Part shown: positions 1 to 10,379 of the stretch, piece by piece
Layout of the letters: every line of letters begins with the position of its first letter
Position numbering within the stretch: position 1 is the first letter of the stretch
Assembly: GCF_002939185.1 (NCBI RefSeq)
Contig: NZ_POVL01000008.1
Span: 1-64,000, forward strand
Reading direction: 5' to 3'
Length of the DNA: 64,000 nucleotides
From: Enterobacter sichuanensis
Lineage (GTDB): Bacteria; Pseudomonadota; Gammaproteobacteria; Enterobacterales; Enterobacteriaceae
Program-made: the position numbers and the translations under genes
The notes under the pieces: model-generated
Database searches by the model: none
What the model saw: the letters and a program-made list of their open reading frames with translations, nothing else
What the model was told of the DNA's origin: nothing

Positions 1-260
1 TTAAATAAATTTGTTTAATTTGATTTAAGGCAATGTGATGTCAATCCTTGTTCAAACTGGAGGTGAATAGAGCATAGTCCAATTTGCGGACAATAGTTTG
101 TTGTGCTGTTGACACTATTTCAAATGAAACCTGCCACGGAAATTCTTAATTTTTCGTGCTTGCGCAGAATAATCAGGACCTCTGGCAGTGTTCTGCGCGG
201 CATCCTCCCGCTATACTGCTGATAACTTAAAGGAAAAAGTGATCATTTCGCGGGGGACTT
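1..260. other. Upstream region of ybjD, no gene seen
   Basis: This is the window edge, AT-rich at the left end. No convincing reading frame is present. A TATACT hexamer at 212-217 could be the -10 element of ybjD, but no good -35 lies 16-18 bp upstream of it. In E. coli a divergent aqpZ gene lies on this side; it is not reached here. Confidence 0.4.
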
Positions 261-1919
261 ATGCTTCTCGAACGAGTGGAAATTGTCGGGTTTCGCGGTA
301 TTAACCGCCTGTCGCTGCAGCTGGAGCAGAACAACGTCCTGATCGGTGAGAACGCGTGGGGTAAGTCCAGCCTGCTGGATGCGCTGACGTTGCTGCTTTC
401 GCCCGAAGACGATCTGTATCACTTCGTCCGGGACGATTTCTGGTTTCCGCCCGGTGATGTCAATGGCCGCGAGAAGCACCTGCATATCATCCTGACGTTC
501 CGGGAATCCGAACCGGGCCGTCACCGCGTGCGGCGCTTCCGTCCGCTGTCACCCTGCTGGGTGCCGTGCGATGACGGCTTCCACCGGATTTTCTATCGGC
601 TGGAAGGGGAGATGGCGGAGAACGAAGGCGTACTCACGCTGCGTGAGTTTCTCGACGAAAAAGCCAATCCGATCCCGCTGGACAATATTGACGATCTGGC
701 CCGCCACCTGATCCGCCTGACGCCGGTATTACGCTTGCGCGATGCGCGTTTTATGCGGCGTATTCGTAACGGTACCGTACCGAATATGCCGGAAGTGGAA
801 GTCACCGCCCGCGAGTTGGATTTTCTGGCGCGGGAGCTGGTGTCTCGTCCACAAAATCTGACCGATGGTCAAATCCGCCAGGGGTTGTCCGCGATGGTAC
901 AACTGCTGGAGCACTATTTTTCCGAGCAGGGGACCTCGGAGTCCCGCCATCGTCTGATGCGCCGCCGCTCTCATGATGAGCAACGAAGCTGGCGCTATCT
1001 CGATATCATTAACCGAATGATTGACCGGCCCGGCGGGCGTACGCATCGGGTGATTTTGCTGGGGCTGTTCTCCACGCTTCTGCAGGCCAAAGGCACCGTC
1101 CGTCTTGACCGGGACGCCCGACCGCTGTTGCTGGTGGAAGATCCTGAAACCCGCCTGCATCCCATTATGCTCTCCGTGGCATGGCATCTGCTGAATCTGC
1201 TGCCGCTCCAGCGCATTACGACCACCAACTCCGGTGAGCTATTATCCCTGACGCCGGTTGAACACGTCTGTCGTCTGGTGCGTGAATCCTCCCGTGTCAC
1301 CGCTTACCGACTGGGGCCGGGCGGCATGAACGCGGAAGACGGGCGGCGCATCGCGTTTCATATCCGCTTTAACCGGGCGTCATCGCTCTTTGCCCGCTGC
1401 TGGCTGCTGGTGGAAGGAGAGACGGAAACCTGGGTCATTAACGAGCTGGCGCGCCAGTGTGGTCACCATTTTGATGCGGAAGGCATTAAGGTGATCGAAT
1501 TCGCCCAGTCGGGATTAAAGCCGTTGATTAAATTCGCACGCCGGATGGGGATCGAGTGGCACGTCCTGGTCGACGGTGATGAGGCGGGCAAAAAATATGC
1601 CTCGACCGTGCGTAGCCTGCTCAATAACGAGCGGGAAGAAGAGCGCGACCATTTAACTATGCTGCCCGCGATGGACATGGAGCACTTTATGTATCGTCAG
1701 GGGTTCGACGACGTATTCCACCGAATTGCCATGGTGCCTGTCGATGTCCCGATGAACATGCGGCGCGTGATCGCCAAAGCCATTCATCGTTCGTCAAAAC
1801 CGGATTTAGCCATTGAAGTGGCGACAGAAGCGGGAAGGCGGGGCGTGGAGGCGGTACCGACTCTGCTACGTAAGATGTTTTCCCGCGTGCTGTGGCTGGC
1901 GCGCGGGAAAGCGGATTAG
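261..1919 (+). CDS. ybjD: OLD-family ATPase/TOPRIM nuclease YbjD
   Basis: The protein is 552 aa, the same length as E. coli YbjD. An ABC-type AAA ATPase domain opens the protein with Walker A GENAWGKS at residues 29-36. A TOPRIM nuclease domain follows in the C-terminal third, with the acidic signature LLVEGETE near residue 383 and DGDEAGKK near 438. This arrangement is that of OLD (overcoming lysogenization defect) family proteins, in which ATPase and Mg-dependent nuclease are fused. The in vivo substrate of YbjD is not known. The gene stands alone, with no UvrD-like helicase partner, and converges on ybjX with a 3-bp stop overlap (1917-1919 against 1916-1918). The ATG at 261 follows a purine-rich GGGGGA sequence. 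Confidence 0.93.
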   Translation: MLLERVEIVGFRGINRLSLQLEQNNVLIGENAWGKSSLLDALTLLLSPEDDLYHFVRDDFWFPPGDVNGREKHLHIILTFRESEPGRHRVRRFRPLSPCWVPCDDGFHRIFYRLEGEMAENEGVLTLREFLDEKANPIPLDNIDDLARHLIRLTPVLRLRDARFMRRIRNGTVPNMPEVEVTARELDFLARELVSRPQNLTDGQIRQGLSAMVQLLEHYFSEQGTSESRHRLMRRRSHDEQRSWRYLDIINRMIDRPGGRTHRVILLGLFSTLLQAKGTVRLDRDARPLLLVEDPETRLHPIMLSVAWHLLNLLPLQRITTTNSGELLSLTPVEHVCRLVRESSRVTAYRLGPGGMNAEDGRRIAFHIRFNRASSLFARCWLLVEGETETWVINELARQCGHHFDAEGIKVIEFAQSGLKPLIKFARRMGIEWHVLVDGDEAGKKYASTVRSLLNNEREEERDHLTMLPAMDMEHFMYRQGFDDVFHRIAMVPVDVPMNMRRVIAKAIHRSSKPDLAIEVATEAGRRGVEAVPTLLRKMFSRVLWLARGKAD

Positions 1920-2872
1920 CGTTGGGTTGCCTGATTGACCTGCTGAATCAGGCTATCCAGCAGTTCATAACGACGGCGATACTCGGCGCGCTTTTTGCTC
2001 GCGATCTCTTCCATCGGTTTACGCGGCATGACAAGCGGCAACAGGAAGTGACCATTATCCTGTTTTTCACCGCCGATCGAGACCCAGAAACTATCGTAAT
2101 CAGCCAGCAGTTTCCCCTCTTTTTTCTTGCGGTAACGCCAGCTGCGATAGATGTGTGTGGCGTTACTGACGGCAACGATCTGCTCGACCGGGAAAGCGGT
2201 GCCAAGCGTCATCGCGGCTTCCAGCAGCAGACGTTTCGGGAACAGACCGTGACAGGCTTTCGTCGCCCCCTGGATCAGCTCATGGGGAACGTGCGCTTTT
2301 GCGCCCTGTAGACCGCCGATGAACAGCGTCGTTTTACCTGCAAACTGGCAGAGCGTAAAGGTCATTTCCGCCAGCACCGTGTTGTGCCTGTCGCAGAAGG
2401 CGAGGGTGGCTTCCCCTTCTTTATCCAGGAACGCATCAGCGCACAGACGAACGGTGAACTGCTGTTCCTCTTTGCCGGTTAAGGTCAGCAGGGTGTAACC
2501 CGGCTTAGAAAGATAACCCGCAAGCAGCGTCGCAGGAAGCTGGCGGCTCAGGGTCTGATAGTGCCAGTTAAGCGATTCCAGCGCATGCTGACGATCCATC
2601 TTCACCGTCAGCCAGGGGCGATGCAGCCGGCACGGCAGTCCTGGCTGGACCTGCAGCATCTGCATCAGACGTGGTTGCTTAGCAAGGCTCGTTAACAGGC
2701 GCGCGGTGCTAATGGGCGTCGCCAGCGAACGTAACATGAATTTACGTCGATAGGCGGGGTTCTGCCACGCCAGCCCTGGCGTGAGCGTACCGAAAGCCAG
2801 ATTTTTGAAGAGCTGCCAGCCCGATTTAGGCTGTGGCAGGCTGGAAAAAGGTGTATCGACGATGGAAGACAT
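1916..2872 (-). CDS. ybjX: VirK/YbjX family protein (DUF535)
   Basis: This 318-aa protein belongs to the VirK/YbjX (DUF535) family. In Salmonella and E. coli such genes are in the PhoP-PhoQ regulon and are linked to surface remodelling and antimicrobial-peptide resistance, but no enzymatic activity is established. The sequence is basic at the N-terminus and shows no signal peptide or clear transmembrane helix. It is transcribed towards ybjD and divergently from macA, another gene tied to PhoP control in Salmonella. A weak PhoP-box-like direct repeat lies upstream. Confidence 0.9.
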   Translation of the reverse strand: MSSIVDTPFSSLPQPKSGWQLFKNLAFGTLTPGLAWQNPAYRRKFMLRSLATPISTARLLTSLAKQPRLMQMLQVQPGLPCRLHRPWLTVKMDRQHALESLNWHYQTLSRQLPATLLAGYLSKPGYTLLTLTGKEEQQFTVRLCADAFLDKEGEATLAFCDRHNTVLAEMTFTLCQFAGKTTLFIGGLQGAKAHVPHELIQGATKACHGLFPKRLLLEAAMTLGTAFPVEQIVAVSNATHIYRSWRYRKKKEGKLLADYDSFWVSIGGEKQDNGHFLLPLVMPRKPMEEIASKKRAEYRRRYELLDSLIQQVNQATQR

Positions 2873-2920
2873 GATAGATCCTGCTTCTTGATGAATAGCT
2901 TCATTTCAGCAGGCGAACGT

Positions 2921-2937
2921 TCAACGTCTCGTAAACA
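2921..2937 (-). promoter_or_regulatory. Possible PhoP box upstream of ybjX
   Basis: On the minus strand this reads TGTTTA, 5 bp, CGTTGA. The first half matches the PhoP half-site (T/G)GTTTA exactly and the second matches at 4 of 6 positions, with the canonical 11-bp periodicity. It lies about 50 bp upstream of the ybjX start. The second half is weak, so this is a suggestion only. Confidence 0.3.
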
Positions 2938-3031
2938 AATTGTGACGATTTCAGAGAACAGGGGTTTCGTTGAGGAGTCGTTTAGTTAGAATCAACATTT
3001 ATTATTGCCAGAACATTTAATTGGAATATTT

Positions 3032-4147
3032 ATGAACCTTAAGGGAAAACGCAGAACGCTGTTTCTGCTGCTGGCGGTCGTGGTATTAGCCGGTGGGTAC
3101 TGGCTATGGCAAGTGCTTAATGCGCCTGTGCCACAGTATCAGACATTGATTGTTCGTCCTGGCGAACTGCAGCAAAACGTCCTCGCGACGGGCAAGCTGG
3201 ATGCCCTGCGCAAGGTTGACGTGGGTGCCCAGGTGAGCGGCCAGTTGAAAACGCTGTCGGTAGAGATTGGCGATAAGGTGAAAAAAGGCCAGCTGCTTGG
3301 GGTTATCGATCCTGAACAGGCTGAGAACCAGATCCGCGAGGTGGAAGCCACGCTGATGGAGCTGCGCGCTCATCGCGCCCAGGCGCTGGCAGAGCGCAAC
3401 CTGGCTCAGGTCACACTCACCCGCCAGCAGGCGCTGGCGAAAACCCAGGCCATTTCGAAACAAGATTTAGATACGGCCACCACAGAGCTGGCGGTAAAAC
3501 AGGCGCAGATTGGCACCATCGACGCGCAAATCAAACGCAACCAGGCCTCGCTGGACACGGCGAAAACCAACCTCGACTATACGCAAATCGTCGCGCCGAT
3601 GGCTGGCGAAGTCACCCAGATCACCACCCTGCAGGGGCAGACGGTGATTGCCGCGCAGCAGGCGCCAAACATCCTGACGCTGGCGGACATGAGCACCATG
3701 CTGGTCAAAGCTCAGGTCTCCGAGGCGGACGTTATCCATCTCAAACCGGGGCAAAACGCCTGGTTTACGGTGCTGGGGGATCCGCAGACCCGCTACGAAG
3801 GCGTGCTGAAAGATATTCTGCCGACGCCGGAAAAGGTTAACGACGCCATCTTCTACTATGCCCGTTTTGAAGTGCCGAACCCGCAGGGCGTGCTGCGTCT
3901 GGACATGACCGCGCAGGTGCATATCCAACTGACCGGCGTGAAGAACGTGCTGACCATTCCCCTCTCTGCGCTGGGCGAGTCCGCCGGGGATAACCGCTAT
4001 AAAGTCAAAGTGCTGCGCAACGGGGAAACGCGCGAGCGTGAAGTAGTGATTGGCGCGCGCAACGACACCGATGTGGTGGTGGTGAAAGGGCTGGAAGAGG
4101 GTGAGGAGGTTGTCATCAGCGAAAACCTGCCCGGAGCCGCGAAATGA
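3032..4147 (+). CDS. macA: Macrolide efflux periplasmic adaptor MacA
   Basis: MacA is the membrane-fusion protein of the MacAB-TolC tripartite pump, which exports macrolides and other substrates such as heat-stable enterotoxin and protoporphyrin. The chosen ATG at 3032 gives 371 aa, the E. coli length, and puts the inner-membrane helix at residues 7-26 right after KGKRR. A longer version from the TTG at 3005 adds nine residues without support. A lipoyl/barrel-sandwich half with the [10 protein letters not shown] motif (about 75-84), a long coiled-coil hairpin (about 95-170), a second lipoyl half and a beta-barrel domain follow. The stop overlaps the macB start (ATGA, 4144-4147), which implies translational coupling. 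Confidence 0.95.
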   Translation: MNLKGKRRTLFLLLAVVVLAGGYWLWQVLNAPVPQYQTLIVRPGELQQNVLATGKLDALRKVDVGAQVSGQLKTLSVEIGDKVKKGQLLGVIDPEQAENQIREVEATLMELRAHRAQALAERNLAQVTLTRQQALAKTQAISKQDLDTATTELAVKQAQIGTIDAQIKRNQASLDTAKTNLDYTQIVAPMAGEVTQITTLQGQTVIAAQQAPNILTLADMSTMLVKAQVSEADVIHLKPGQNAWFTVLGDPQTRYEGVLKDILPTPEKVNDAIFYYARFEVPNPQGVLRLDMTAQVHIQLTGVKNVLTIPLSALGESAGDNRYKVKVLRNGETREREVVIGARNDTDVVVVKGLEEGEEVVISENLPGAAK

Positions 4148-6084
4148 CGGCGCTGCTTGAGCTGAACGACATTCGCCGTAGCTACCCCTCGGGCGATGGC
4201 CCGGTGGAGGTGCTGAAAGGCATCTCTCTGCGCGTGGAGGCGGGCGAGATGGTGGCGATTGTCGGCGCATCGGGATCCGGTAAATCGACGCTGATGAACA
4301 TTCTGGGCTGTCTGGATAAACCGACCAGCGGCACCTATCGCGTGGCCGGAACGGACATCTCCACGCTGGACGGCGACGCGCTGGCAAAGCTGCGTCGGGA
4401 GCACTTCGGCTTTATCTTCCAGCGTTACCATCTGCTCTCTCACCTCAATGCAGCGCAGAACGTCGAAGTGCCGGCAGTCTATGCCGGCGTGGAGCGGAAA
4501 AAGCGTCTTGAGCGCGCGCAGATGCTGCTGACGCGTCTGGGGCTGGCGGAGCGGGTGGAGTATCAGCCCTCGCAGCTTTCAGGCGGCCAGCAGCAGCGCG
4601 TAAGTATTGCCCGTGCCCTGATGAACGGCGGGCAGGTGATCCTCGCGGATGAACCCACCGGGGCGCTCGATAGCCATTCCGGCGAAGAGGTGATGGCGAT
4701 CCTCCACCAGTTGCGCGATCAGGGACACACGGTGATTATCGTGACGCATGACCCGCAGGTGGCGGCGCAGGCGGAACGCATTATTGAGATCCACGACGGC
4801 GAGCTGGTCAGCAATCCGCCGCCGGGAGCGTCCAGAGCGGCGGCGACGAAAGAAGCGCTACCGCCGTCCACCGGCTGGGGACAATTCTCTAGCGGCTTTC
4901 GTGAAGCGCTTGCCATGGCCTGGCTGGCGATGGCGGCGAATAAAATGCGCACCCTGCTCACCATGCTCGGCATCATTATCGGTATCGCCTCGGTGGTATC
5001 GATTGTGGTGGTGGGCGACGCGGCCAAGCAACTGGTGCTGGCCGATATCCGCGCGATTGGCACCAATACCATTGACGTCTATCCCGGCAAAGACTTTGGC
5101 GACGACGAGCCGCAGTATCAGCAGTCCCTGAAATATGACGATCTGGCGGCGATTCAGAAGCAGCCGTGGGTTAATTCGGCTACGCCGGCCGTGTCGCAAA
5201 ATTTGCGCCTGCGCGTGGGTAACGTGGACGTTGCCGCCAGTGCGAACGGCGTCAGCGGGGACTATTTCAACGTTTACGGTATGACCTTCAGTGAAGGTGC
5301 GACCTTCAATGCCGAACAGCTCGCGGGCAGGGCGCAGGTGGTGGTACTGGACGCGAACTCACGCAGACAGCTTTTCCCCAATAAAGCGAACGTGGTGGGG
5401 GAAGTGATCCTGGTCGGCAACATGCCGGCTACGGTCATCGGCGTGGCGGAAGAGAAGCAGTCGATGTTTGGCAGCAGCAAGATCCTGCGCGTCTGGCTAC
5501 CCTATACCACCATCTCCGGGCGGATTATGGGGCAGTCCTGGCTTAACTCCATCACCGTGCGCGTGAAGGAGGGCTACGACAGCGCGCTGGCCGAGCAGCA
5601 GCTTGAGCGGTTGTTAACCCTGCGCCACGGGAAGAAGGATTTCTTCACCTGGAACATGGACGGCCTCTTGAAAACGGCGGAAAAGACCACACGTACTCTT
5701 CAGTTGTTCCTCACGCTGGTGGCGGTCATTTCGCTGGTCGTTGGCGGTATCGGGGTGATGAATATCATGCTGGTGTCGGTGACCGAACGCACCCGTGAGA
5801 TTGGTATCCGCATGGCGGTCGGGGCCAGAGCCAGCGACGTCCTGCAACAGTTTTTGATTGAAGCTGTGCTGGTGTGTCTGGTAGGGGGCGCGATGGGCAT
5901 TGCGCTCTCGATGATGATCGCATTTGCACTCCAGCTCTTTTTACCCGGTTGGGAAATTGGCTTCTCACCGGTGGCCATTCTTACCGCGTTTTTGTGTTCA
6001 ACCTTTACCGGCATTTTGTTTGGCTGGTTACCCGCCCGCAATGCGGCGCGGCTGGATCCGGTGGATGCACTGGCCCGCGAATAG
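4144..6084 (+). CDS. macB: Macrolide export ABC transporter MacB
   Basis: This 646-aa inner-membrane half-transporter has an N-terminal nucleotide-binding domain with Walker A GASGSGKS at 41-48, signature LSGGQQQR and Walker B VILADEP. A transmembrane helix near 275-295 follows, then a large periplasmic domain, then three C-terminal helices of the FtsX/MacB type. As a mechanotransmission ABC protein it drives MacA-TolC from the inner membrane without moving substrate across that membrane. It is translationally coupled to macA by a 4-bp overlap, and a bidirectional terminator separates it from cspD. Confidence 0.96.
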   Translation: MTALLELNDIRRSYPSGDGPVEVLKGISLRVEAGEMVAIVGASGSGKSTLMNILGCLDKPTSGTYRVAGTDISTLDGDALAKLRREHFGFIFQRYHLLSHLNAAQNVEVPAVYAGVERKKRLERAQMLLTRLGLAERVEYQPSQLSGGQQQRVSIARALMNGGQVILADEPTGALDSHSGEEVMAILHQLRDQGHTVIIVTHDPQVAAQAERIIEIHDGELVSNPPPGASRAAATKEALPPSTGWGQFSSGFREALAMAWLAMAANKMRTLLTMLGIIIGIASVVSIVVVGDAAKQLVLADIRAIGTNTIDVYPGKDFGDDEPQYQQSLKYDDLAAIQKQPWVNSATPAVSQNLRLRVGNVDVAASANGVSGDYFNVYGMTFSEGATFNAEQLAGRAQVVVLDANSRRQLFPNKANVVGEVILVGNMPATVIGVAEEKQSMFGSSKILRVWLPYTTISGRIMGQSWLNSITVRVKEGYDSALAEQQLERLLTLRHGKKDFFTWNMDGLLKTAEKTTRTLQLFLTLVAVISLVVGGIGVMNIMLVSVTERTREIGIRMAVGARASDVLQQFLIEAVLVCLVGGAMGIALSMMIAFALQLFLPGWEIGFSPVAILTAFLCSTFTGILFGWLPARNAARLDPVDALARE

Positions 6085-6094
6085 GCTGAAAATA

Positions 6095-6123
6095 AAAATG
6101 CCAGCCGATCGGGCTGGCATTTT
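6095..6123. terminator. Bidirectional terminator between macB and cspD
   Basis: A perfect 12-bp inverted repeat (AAAATGCCAGCC / GGCTGGCATTTT) with a 5-nt loop lies between the convergent genes macB and cspD. U-rich runs flank it on both strands; the minus-strand run towards macB is the stronger. Confidence 0.85.
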
Positions 6124-6154
6124 GACTGCGGGATGTACACAATAAAACAGAGAA

Positions 6155-6376
6155 CTATGCAACCGTCTCTGCTTCAATGGGTACGATAAGGCTTGCGTGA
6201 TTGCCTTTGGGTCCCTGGTGTACATCGAACCGGACGGACTGCCCGGCTTTGAGCGTTCTGTAACCATCCATCTGAATGGTGGAATAGTGAGCGAAGATAT
6301 CCTCGCCGCCGCCTTCGGGGCAGATGAAGCCAAACCCTTTGGCGTTGTTGAACCACTTAACAGTACCCATTTCCAT
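6155..6376 (-). CDS. cspD: Cold-shock-like protein CspD
   Basis: This 73-aa single cold-shock (OB-fold) domain protein carries RNP1 KGFGFI and RNP2 DIFAHYS. CspD is not cold-induced. In E. coli it is made in stationary phase and starvation, binds single-stranded DNA and inhibits replication. The C-terminal tail IVPIEAETVA distinguishes it from CspA-type proteins. It is divergent from clpS, as in E. coli, and shares a 267-bp promoter region with it. Confidence 0.95.
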   Translation of the reverse strand: MEMGTVKWFNNAKGFGFICPEGGGEDIFAHYSTIQMDGYRTLKAGQSVRFDVHQGPKGNHASLIVPIEAETVA

Positions 6377-6643
6377 GCTTCGACATCCTTCGTAAATCTT
6401 ATAAGTTAAGATGGAATGAACCGGTGGTGGAGTGGGGGCTGTTCAAAACCTCGCCATCTCACGCTTGTACAATTTAGAGAAACGAAAGAAGTCGTCAAGC
6501 GTTTGGCGCTGGAGATGGGACAATAATCAACCAAAGTTTGAAGCAGTTAACGCTATTGCAACAGTTTGTGACAGACATCGCGGATGACAGTAATAGATGA
6601 TTGTTATCTAACATCTGAGGTAGATTCAAAGTGGTTATGCAAA

Positions 6644-6964
6644 ATGGGTAAGACCAACGACTGGCTGGATTTTGACCAGCTGGCGGAAGACAAAGTGCGT
6701 GACGCGCTAAAACCGCCATCTATGTATAAAGTTATGTTAATGAACGATGATTACACGCCGATGGAATTTGTTATTGACGTGCTACAAAAGTTCTTTTCTT
6801 ATGATGTAGAACGTGCAACGCAACTGATGCTTACCGTTCATTATCGTGGCAAAGCTATCTGCGGCATCTTCACCGCCGAAGTGGCGGAAACCAAAGTGGC
6901 GATGGTGAACGACTATGCGAGGGAGAACGAGCATCCGTTGCTGTGTACGCTGGAAAAGGCCTGA
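6644..6964 (+). CDS. clpS: ClpA adaptor protein ClpS
   Basis: ClpS is the N-recognin that delivers N-degron substrates (N-terminal Leu, Phe, Trp, Tyr) to ClpAP. The ATG at 6644 gives 106 aa, identical in length to E. coli ClpS. The frame is open upstream to 6584, but that extension does not resemble the family. The binding-pocket signature [12 protein letters not shown] is present near residues 31-42. clpA begins 27 bp downstream. The aat gene in the same window makes some of the N-terminal Leu/Phe degrons that ClpS recognises. Confidence 0.96.
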   Translation: MGKTNDWLDFDQLAEDKVRDALKPPSMYKVMLMNDDYTPMEFVIDVLQKFFSYDVERATQLMLTVHYRGKAICGIFTAEVAETKVAMVNDYARENEHPLLCTLEKA

Positions 6965-6991
6965 TAAGGCATAAAATTGGGGGAGGTGCCT

Positions 6992-9271
6992 ATGCTCAAT
7001 CAAGAACTGGAACTCAGTTTAAACATGGCTTTCGCCAGAGCGCGTGAGCACCGACATGAGTTTATGACCGTCGAGCACCTGTTGCTCGCACTGCTTAGCA
7101 ACCCATCTGCCCGCGAAGCGCTGGAAGCCTGCTCCGTGGATCTGGTGGCGCTACGTCAGGAACTCGAAGCCTTCATCGAACAAACCACACCGGTGCTGCC
7201 AGCCAGTGAAGAGGAGCGCGACACGCAGCCGACGCTCAGCTTCCAGCGTGTGCTGCAGCGCGCGGTATTTCACGTCCAGTCTTCCGGACGTAGCGAAGTG
7301 ACTGGCGCAAACGTCTTAGTCGCCATCTTCAGCGAGCAGGAGTCACAGGCTGCCTACCTGCTGCGCAAACACGAAGTCAGCCGACTCGATGTGGTTAACT
7401 TTATTTCTCACGGAACGCGCAAAGACGAGCCTAACCAGGCATCGGATTCCAGCAATCAGGTCAATAACAATGAAGAGCAAGCAGGCGGGGAGGATCGTAT
7501 GGAAAACTTCACCACCAACCTTAATCAGCTTGCTCGCGTTGGCGGTATCGACCCGCTGATTGGTCGCGATAAAGAGCTGGAGCGTGCGATCCAGGTATTG
7601 TGCCGTCGCCGCAAGAACAACCCGCTGCTTGTGGGGGAATCTGGCGTAGGTAAAACCGCGATTGCCGAAGGTCTTGCCTGGCGCATTGTGCAGGGCGACG
7701 TGCCGGAAGTGATTGCCGATTGCACCATCTACTCGCTGGATATTGGCTCACTGCTGGCGGGCACGAAATACCGTGGTGATTTTGAAAAACGCTTCAAGGC
7801 GCTGCTAAAACAGCTGGAGCAGGACACCAACAGCATCCTGTTTATCGATGAGATCCACACCATCATCGGTGCCGGTGCGGCCTCCGGTGGCCAGGTGGAT
7901 GCCGCAAACCTGATCAAACCGCTGCTCTCCAGCGGCAAGATCCGCGTGATTGGCTCCACCACCTACCAGGAGTTCAGCAACATCTTTGAGAAAGATCGCG
8001 CGCTGGCGCGTCGCTTCCAGAAAATCGACGTGACCGAACCGTCCGTCGAGGAAACGGTGCAGATCATCAACGGCCTGAAACCGAAGTACGAAGCGCACCA
8101 CGACGTGCGTTATACCGCGAAAGCGGTGCGTGCGGCGGTGGAGCTGGCGGTGAAATACATCAACGACCGTCATCTGCCGGATAAGGCGATCGACGTCATT
8201 GATGAGGCAGGGGCGCGTGCGCGTCTGATGCCGGCCAGCAAGCGTAAGAAAACCGTTAACGTGGCGGATATTGAGTCCGTGGTGGCCCGTATTGCGCGCA
8301 TTCCTGAGAAGAGCGTCTCTCAGAGCGACCGCGACACGCTGCGTACTCTTGGCAACCGCTTGAAAATGCTGGTCTTTGGTCAGGATAAAGCCATTGAGGC
8401 CTTAACCGAAGCGATCAAGATGGCCCGCGCCGGGCTGGGGCATGAGCATAAACCTGTTGGTTCCTTCCTGTTCGCCGGCCCAACCGGCGTGGGGAAAACC
8501 GAGGTGACGGTTCAGCTCTCCAAAGCGCTGGGCATTGAGCTGCTGCGCTTTGATATGTCCGAGTATATGGAGCGTCACACCGTCAGCCGTTTGATCGGTG
8601 CGCCTCCGGGCTACGTGGGCTTTGACCAGGGCGGTCTGCTCACCGACGCGGTGATCAAGCATCCGCACGCGGTACTGCTGCTTGATGAAATCGAGAAAGC
8701 GCACCCGGACGTGTTCAACATCCTGCTGCAGGTGATGGACAACGGGACGCTGACCGACAACAACGGGCGCAAGGCGGACTTCCGCAACGTGGTGCTGGTG
8801 ATGACCACCAACGCCGGGGTACGTGAAACCGAGCGTAAATCCATCGGTCTTATCCACCAGGATAACAGCACCGATGCGATGGAAGAGATCAAGAAGATCT
8901 TTACGCCGGAGTTCCGTAACCGTCTGGACAACATTATCTGGTTCGATCACCTGTCTACCGAGGTGATCCATCAGGTGGTGGATAAGTTCATCGTCGAGCT
9001 GCAGGTTCAGTTGGATCAGAAAGGCGTGTCGCTGGAAGTGAGCCAGGAGGCCCGCAACTGGCTGGCCGAGAAAGGCTACGACCGTGCGATGGGGGCCCGT
9101 CCGATGGCGCGTGTGATTCAGGATAACCTGAAGAAACCGCTGGCGAACGAGCTGCTGTTTGGCTCGCTGGTGGACGGCGGTCAGGTGACTGTGGCGCTGG
9201 ATCAGGTGAAGAACGAGCTGACGTACGATTTCCAGAGTGCGGCGAAGCACAAGCCGGAAGCGGCTCACTAA
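6992..9271 (+). CDS. clpA: ATP-dependent Clp protease ATPase subunit ClpA
   Basis: ClpA is the AAA+ unfoldase that feeds substrates to ClpP. The start at 6992 (MLNQELEL) has a strong GGGAGG Shine-Dalgarno at 6981-6986 and gives 759 aa. Domains in order are the N-terminal double-Clp repeat that binds ClpS (about 1-145), AAA-1 with Walker A GESGVGKT (about 215-222), and AAA-2 with Walker A GPTGVGKT (about 496-503) and the downstream IGL-type ClpP loop (RKSIGLIHQ). A Met codon at 7499 (residue 170) matches the internal restart that yields a shorter ClpA in E. coli. Confidence 0.97.
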   Translation: MLNQELELSLNMAFARAREHRHEFMTVEHLLLALLSNPSAREALEACSVDLVALRQELEAFIEQTTPVLPASEEERDTQPTLSFQRVLQRAVFHVQSSGRSEVTGANVLVAIFSEQESQAAYLLRKHEVSRLDVVNFISHGTRKDEPNQASDSSNQVNNNEEQAGGEDRMENFTTNLNQLARVGGIDPLIGRDKELERAIQVLCRRRKNNPLLVGESGVGKTAIAEGLAWRIVQGDVPEVIADCTIYSLDIGSLLAGTKYRGDFEKRFKALLKQLEQDTNSILFIDEIHTIIGAGAASGGQVDAANLIKPLLSSGKIRVIGSTTYQEFSNIFEKDRALARRFQKIDVTEPSVEETVQIINGLKPKYEAHHDVRYTAKAVRAAVELAVKYINDRHLPDKAIDVIDEAGARARLMPASKRKKTVNVADIESVVARIARIPEKSVSQSDRDTLRTLGNRLKMLVFGQDKAIEALTEAIKMARAGLGHEHKPVGSFLFAGPTGVGKTEVTVQLSKALGIELLRFDMSEYMERHTVSRLIGAPPGYVGFDQGGLLTDAVIKHPHAVLLLDEIEKAHPDVFNILLQVMDNGTLTDNNGRKADFRNVVLVMTTNAGVRETERKSIGLIHQDNSTDAMEEIKKIFTPEFRNRLDNIIWFDHLSTEVIHQVVDKFIVELQVQLDQKGVSLEVSQEARNWLAEKGYDRAMGARPMARVIQDNLKKPLANELLFGSLVDGGQVTVALDQVKNELTYDFQSAAKHKPEAAH

Positions 9272-9287
9272 GTGGAAAGTTAAACGT

Positions 9288-9315
9288 AAAAACCGGGCAC
9301 AGGCCCGGTTTTTTT
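9288..9315. terminator. Bidirectional terminator after clpA
   Basis: An 11-bp stem (AAAAACCGGGC / GCCCGGTTTTT) with a 4-nt loop and a T run lies 16 bp after the clpA stop. The reverse strand also ends in a T run, so it can stop transcription coming from the RES gene. Confidence 0.85.
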
Positions 9316-9351
9316 ATGCCTGGTCCTGAAAAATCAGAGCCGTATCTGCTT

Positions 9352-9825
9352 TCAGGTTGCGGTTTTTTCTGCCAGGCGAGGATCAAAAATAAACGGTAGT
9401 GGCTTAACCGTACCCAGTACCTGATGAAACGCCGGATGTAATGGATTAAGTATGGCGTTATTTTCGTAAGGAATAATGCAGGAAGGCAGGATAAGCGCCA
9501 GCGCGCTGCGGGATTGTAGCCAACCGGTGCCCAGATCCATCGTTGAGACCGGTGCCGGGTTCTCCTGCCAGTCATCGGGCAGCCATGCTTTGTCCAGATA
9601 ATCAATCTGCTCATCCGGGATATCGATGCTAAACAGCTGGTACTGATTCAGCACGGTGTCTTTTTTGACATGTACCAGAATTTCCAGCGATGCCAGCGAG
9701 ATGGTGGTGGAAACATACACGGCAGGATGCCCCTTATGATTCCAGCGCCCGCCATACTGGTTTGCACCGCCTCCACTCCATGCTTCGCTGGCGTAGCGTC
9801 CCGTCACCAGCCGATAAAAAATCAT
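9352..9825 (-). CDS. RES-domain toxin (NAD+-degrading family)
   Basis: The 157-aa protein matches the RES domain. An N-terminal FYRLVTG is followed by GGRWNHKG (Arg27), LASLEILVH (Glu48) and the C-terminal LPSCIIPYENNAILNPLHP block containing Ser115, the three residue types that name the family. RES toxins of Xre-RES modules deplete or phosphorolyse NAD+ and arrest growth. It is the second gene of a two-gene operon. Its start overlaps the antitoxin stop by 4 bp (9822-9825), as expected for translational coupling. Family assignment is firm; activity is inferred. Mart/ParT-type ADP-ribosyl transfer is an alternative activity within the family. Confidence 0.88.
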   Translation of the reverse strand: MIFYRLVTGRYASEAWSGGGANQYGGRWNHKGHPAVYVSTTISLASLEILVHVKKDTVLNQYQLFSIDIPDEQIDYLDKAWLPDDWQENPAPVSTMDLGTGWLQSRSALALILPSCIIPYENNAILNPLHPAFHQVLGTVKPLPFIFDPRLAEKTAT

Positions 9826-10265
9826 GCAAACACACCGTGTTCAAGCCGACCAATCAAATCGGTCACTTCCAGCGCGCCGGTTTCTGTCGCAATTAAATCG
9901 ACAGGTGCTCTGTTCCCTAACCCTCGCACCGGAGATTGCAGCCAGGTCCAGGCGTCGTCTTTACTGCCAAAGTAATCGACGGCAGCATCCAGCACCCGAA
10001 CGAAACGCGCCACGCGTTCGCTTTCATCTGGGGTCAGCGTACGGCCCGCGCTTTTGCGGCGCGCGACGTTACGCTCGTTAATCCCCGTCACGCGCAGGAT
10101 GTCCGCTTTCGACATCGCCGTCCACTCGTGGATATTGTCGAGGACGCTAACGGGTAACCCCTGATTGAGATACTCAACCAACCGCATACCCCGGTTTGCC
10201 GGTAACCCCGCAAATCGCCAGAGCGCGTTATCAGCAGGCTTCTGCGCAGGAACCCATGTTCTCAT
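9822..10265 (-). CDS. Xre/MbcA/ParS-type antitoxin (DUF2384)
   Basis: This 147-aa protein precedes and overlaps the RES toxin. The N-terminal half contains a helix-turn-helix (about residues 48-72, MSKADILRVTGINERNVARRK). The C-terminal half is the DUF2384 toxin-binding domain (DAAVDYFGSKDDAWTWLQSP...G...PVDLIATETGALEV..LIGRLEHG). It should bind and block the RES active site and repress its own promoter. The ATG at 10265 has an excellent AGGAGGT Shine-Dalgarno on the minus strand. A consensus TATAAT between two operator-like repeats lies just upstream. Confidence 0.88.
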   Translation of the reverse strand: MRTWVPAQKPADNALWRFAGLPANRGMRLVEYLNQGLPVSVLDNIHEWTAMSKADILRVTGINERNVARRKSAGRTLTPDESERVARFVRVLDAAVDYFGSKDDAWTWLQSPVRGLGNRAPVDLIATETGALEVTDLIGRLEHGVFA

Positions 10266-10283
10266 TTTTTACCTCCTGATGAT

Positions 10284-10319
10284 TGTCATTTGTCATGGTT
10301 TATTATAGACATTTGTCAG
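10284..10319 (-). promoter_or_regulatory. Promoter and operator repeats of the RES/Xre operon
   Basis: CATTTGTCA occurs twice, at 10287-10295 and 10310-10318, 23 bp apart. The right copy is part of the near-palindrome GACATTTGTC. Between the copies, on the minus strand, is a perfect -10 hexamer TATAAT (10307-10302), so a bound repressor would cover the promoter. This layout suits autorepression by the Xre antitoxin. Confidence 0.6.
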
Positions 10320-10379
10320 AAGGTAGGAAGTGATTGTTTTACGCAGGGGTAAATAAAGGAAGGCGGGCTATGATCCTAA

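Noticed and set aside
261-1919. Considered YbjD as part of a Gabija-like or OLD-based phage-defence operon
   Set aside because: No UvrD-like helicase or reverse transcriptase is adjacent, and ybjD is a conserved stand-alone gene at this position in E. coli and relatives.
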